Origin: Candidatus Gastranaerophilales bacterium
GTDB taxonomy: Bacteria > Cyanobacteriota > Vampirovibrionia > Gastranaerophilales > Gastranaerophilaceae
Direction of reading: 5' to 3'
Assembly: GCA_944326465.1 (NCBI GenBank)
Contig: CALVEB010000011.1
Span: forward strand, 1 to 63,836
DNA: 63,836 nt
The position numbers were made by a program, and so were the translations under genes. Positions 63,738 to 63,836 of this stretch are shown here, piece by piece (positions within the stretch are counted from its first letter, which is position 1; each line of letters starts with the position of its first letter). Under the pieces are notes generated by a model that made no database searches, was not told the origin of the DNA, and was given only the letters and a program-made list of their open reading frames with translations.

Positions 63738-63836
63738 TTATATATCATGTGCATTGTGTGTAACATCTCTCTCCCAATTCGATAGTGCCTGCCGGGTAAC
63801 ATTCAATTCCCCGGCTAGTTCTTCCTGTGTCATTCC
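63738..63836 (-). CDS. XRE-family regulator, C-terminal part (cut by window edge)
   Basis: The last 32 codons of a minus-strand gene read GMTQEELAGELNVTRQALSN, then WERDVTHNAHDI and stop. This is the recognition half of a Cro/C1-type HTH (TQEELA, VTRQALSNWE). The end is unusually close to the HTH. The N-terminus is outside the window. Confidence 0.75.
   Translation of the reverse strand, partial: GMTQEELAGELNVTRQALSNWERDVTHNAHDI

Overview
The window looks like a chromosomal contig from a low-GC, Gram-negative-type gut bacterium, most likely a non-photosynthetic cyanobacterial relative (Gastranaerophilales / Melainabacteria / Vampirovibrionia). That placement is inferred from protein style, not from a database match: an SLH-domain surface protein, LTxxQ-type periplasmic proteins, an outer-membrane-barrel-like protein, an AsmA-like protein, WG repeats and an AFTLAEVLITL prepilin. 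The 16S and 23S genes at the left edge would settle it.

Layout. 1-3470: minus-strand rRNA operon (23S cut by the window edge, 16S complete, no tRNA in the spacer) driven by four tandem sigma70-type promoters. 3.7-11.6 kb: envelope genes (small coiled-coil protein, large SLH protein, amino-acid-type binding lipoprotein, two exported proteins) and mini-RNase III, with a 1.5 kb block of interspersed repeats at 4.2-5.6 kb. 11.7-38.6 kb: a very AT-rich accessory island between tRNA-Ala(TGC) and tRNA-Arg(TCT). 38.9-63.8 kb: core and envelope genes (alaS, dut, priA, a PC4-like protein, a prepilin, TspO, an AsmA-like protein, an esterase, a parvulin, GGDEF and HD proteins, tRNA-Ser) with several XRE regulators.

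The island holds several defence modules. On the minus strand a tightly packed operon runs PLD/SNF2 helicase, Eco57I/TaqI-type adenine methyltransferase, SIR2 protein, large helical protein. This looks like restriction-modification coupled to a SIR2 effector; the last two genes together have the size and order of a DSR-type defence protein split in two. On the plus strand a three-gene Mu-type transposition module (DDE transposase, MuB-like ATPase, and a tyrosine-recombinase-like protein without catalytic residues) ends in three tandem end-type repeats. After it comes a DUF4143 ATPase translationally coupled to a Gabija pair (GajA-like OLD/TOPRIM nuclease, GajB-like UvrD helicase). A convergent 1390-residue Hsp90-type ATPase with a DUF3883 nuclease-like tail follows. 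Decayed pieces of an IS3 transposase, an AbiEii-type nucleotidyltransferase and a small-gene paralogue mark repeated turnover. Inverted TGTGTCTGAATGAT(A/G)CA motifs at 12.9 and 24.7 kb look like transposon ends.

Best candidates for something undescribed: the helicase-methyltransferase-SIR2-helical operon, and the Mu-like module with a catalytically dead recombinase as third partner. A separate oddity is a family of short interspersed repeats, one of which is inserted in frame in the leader of a type IV prepilin gene. All functions are read from motifs by eye; no database search was possible.
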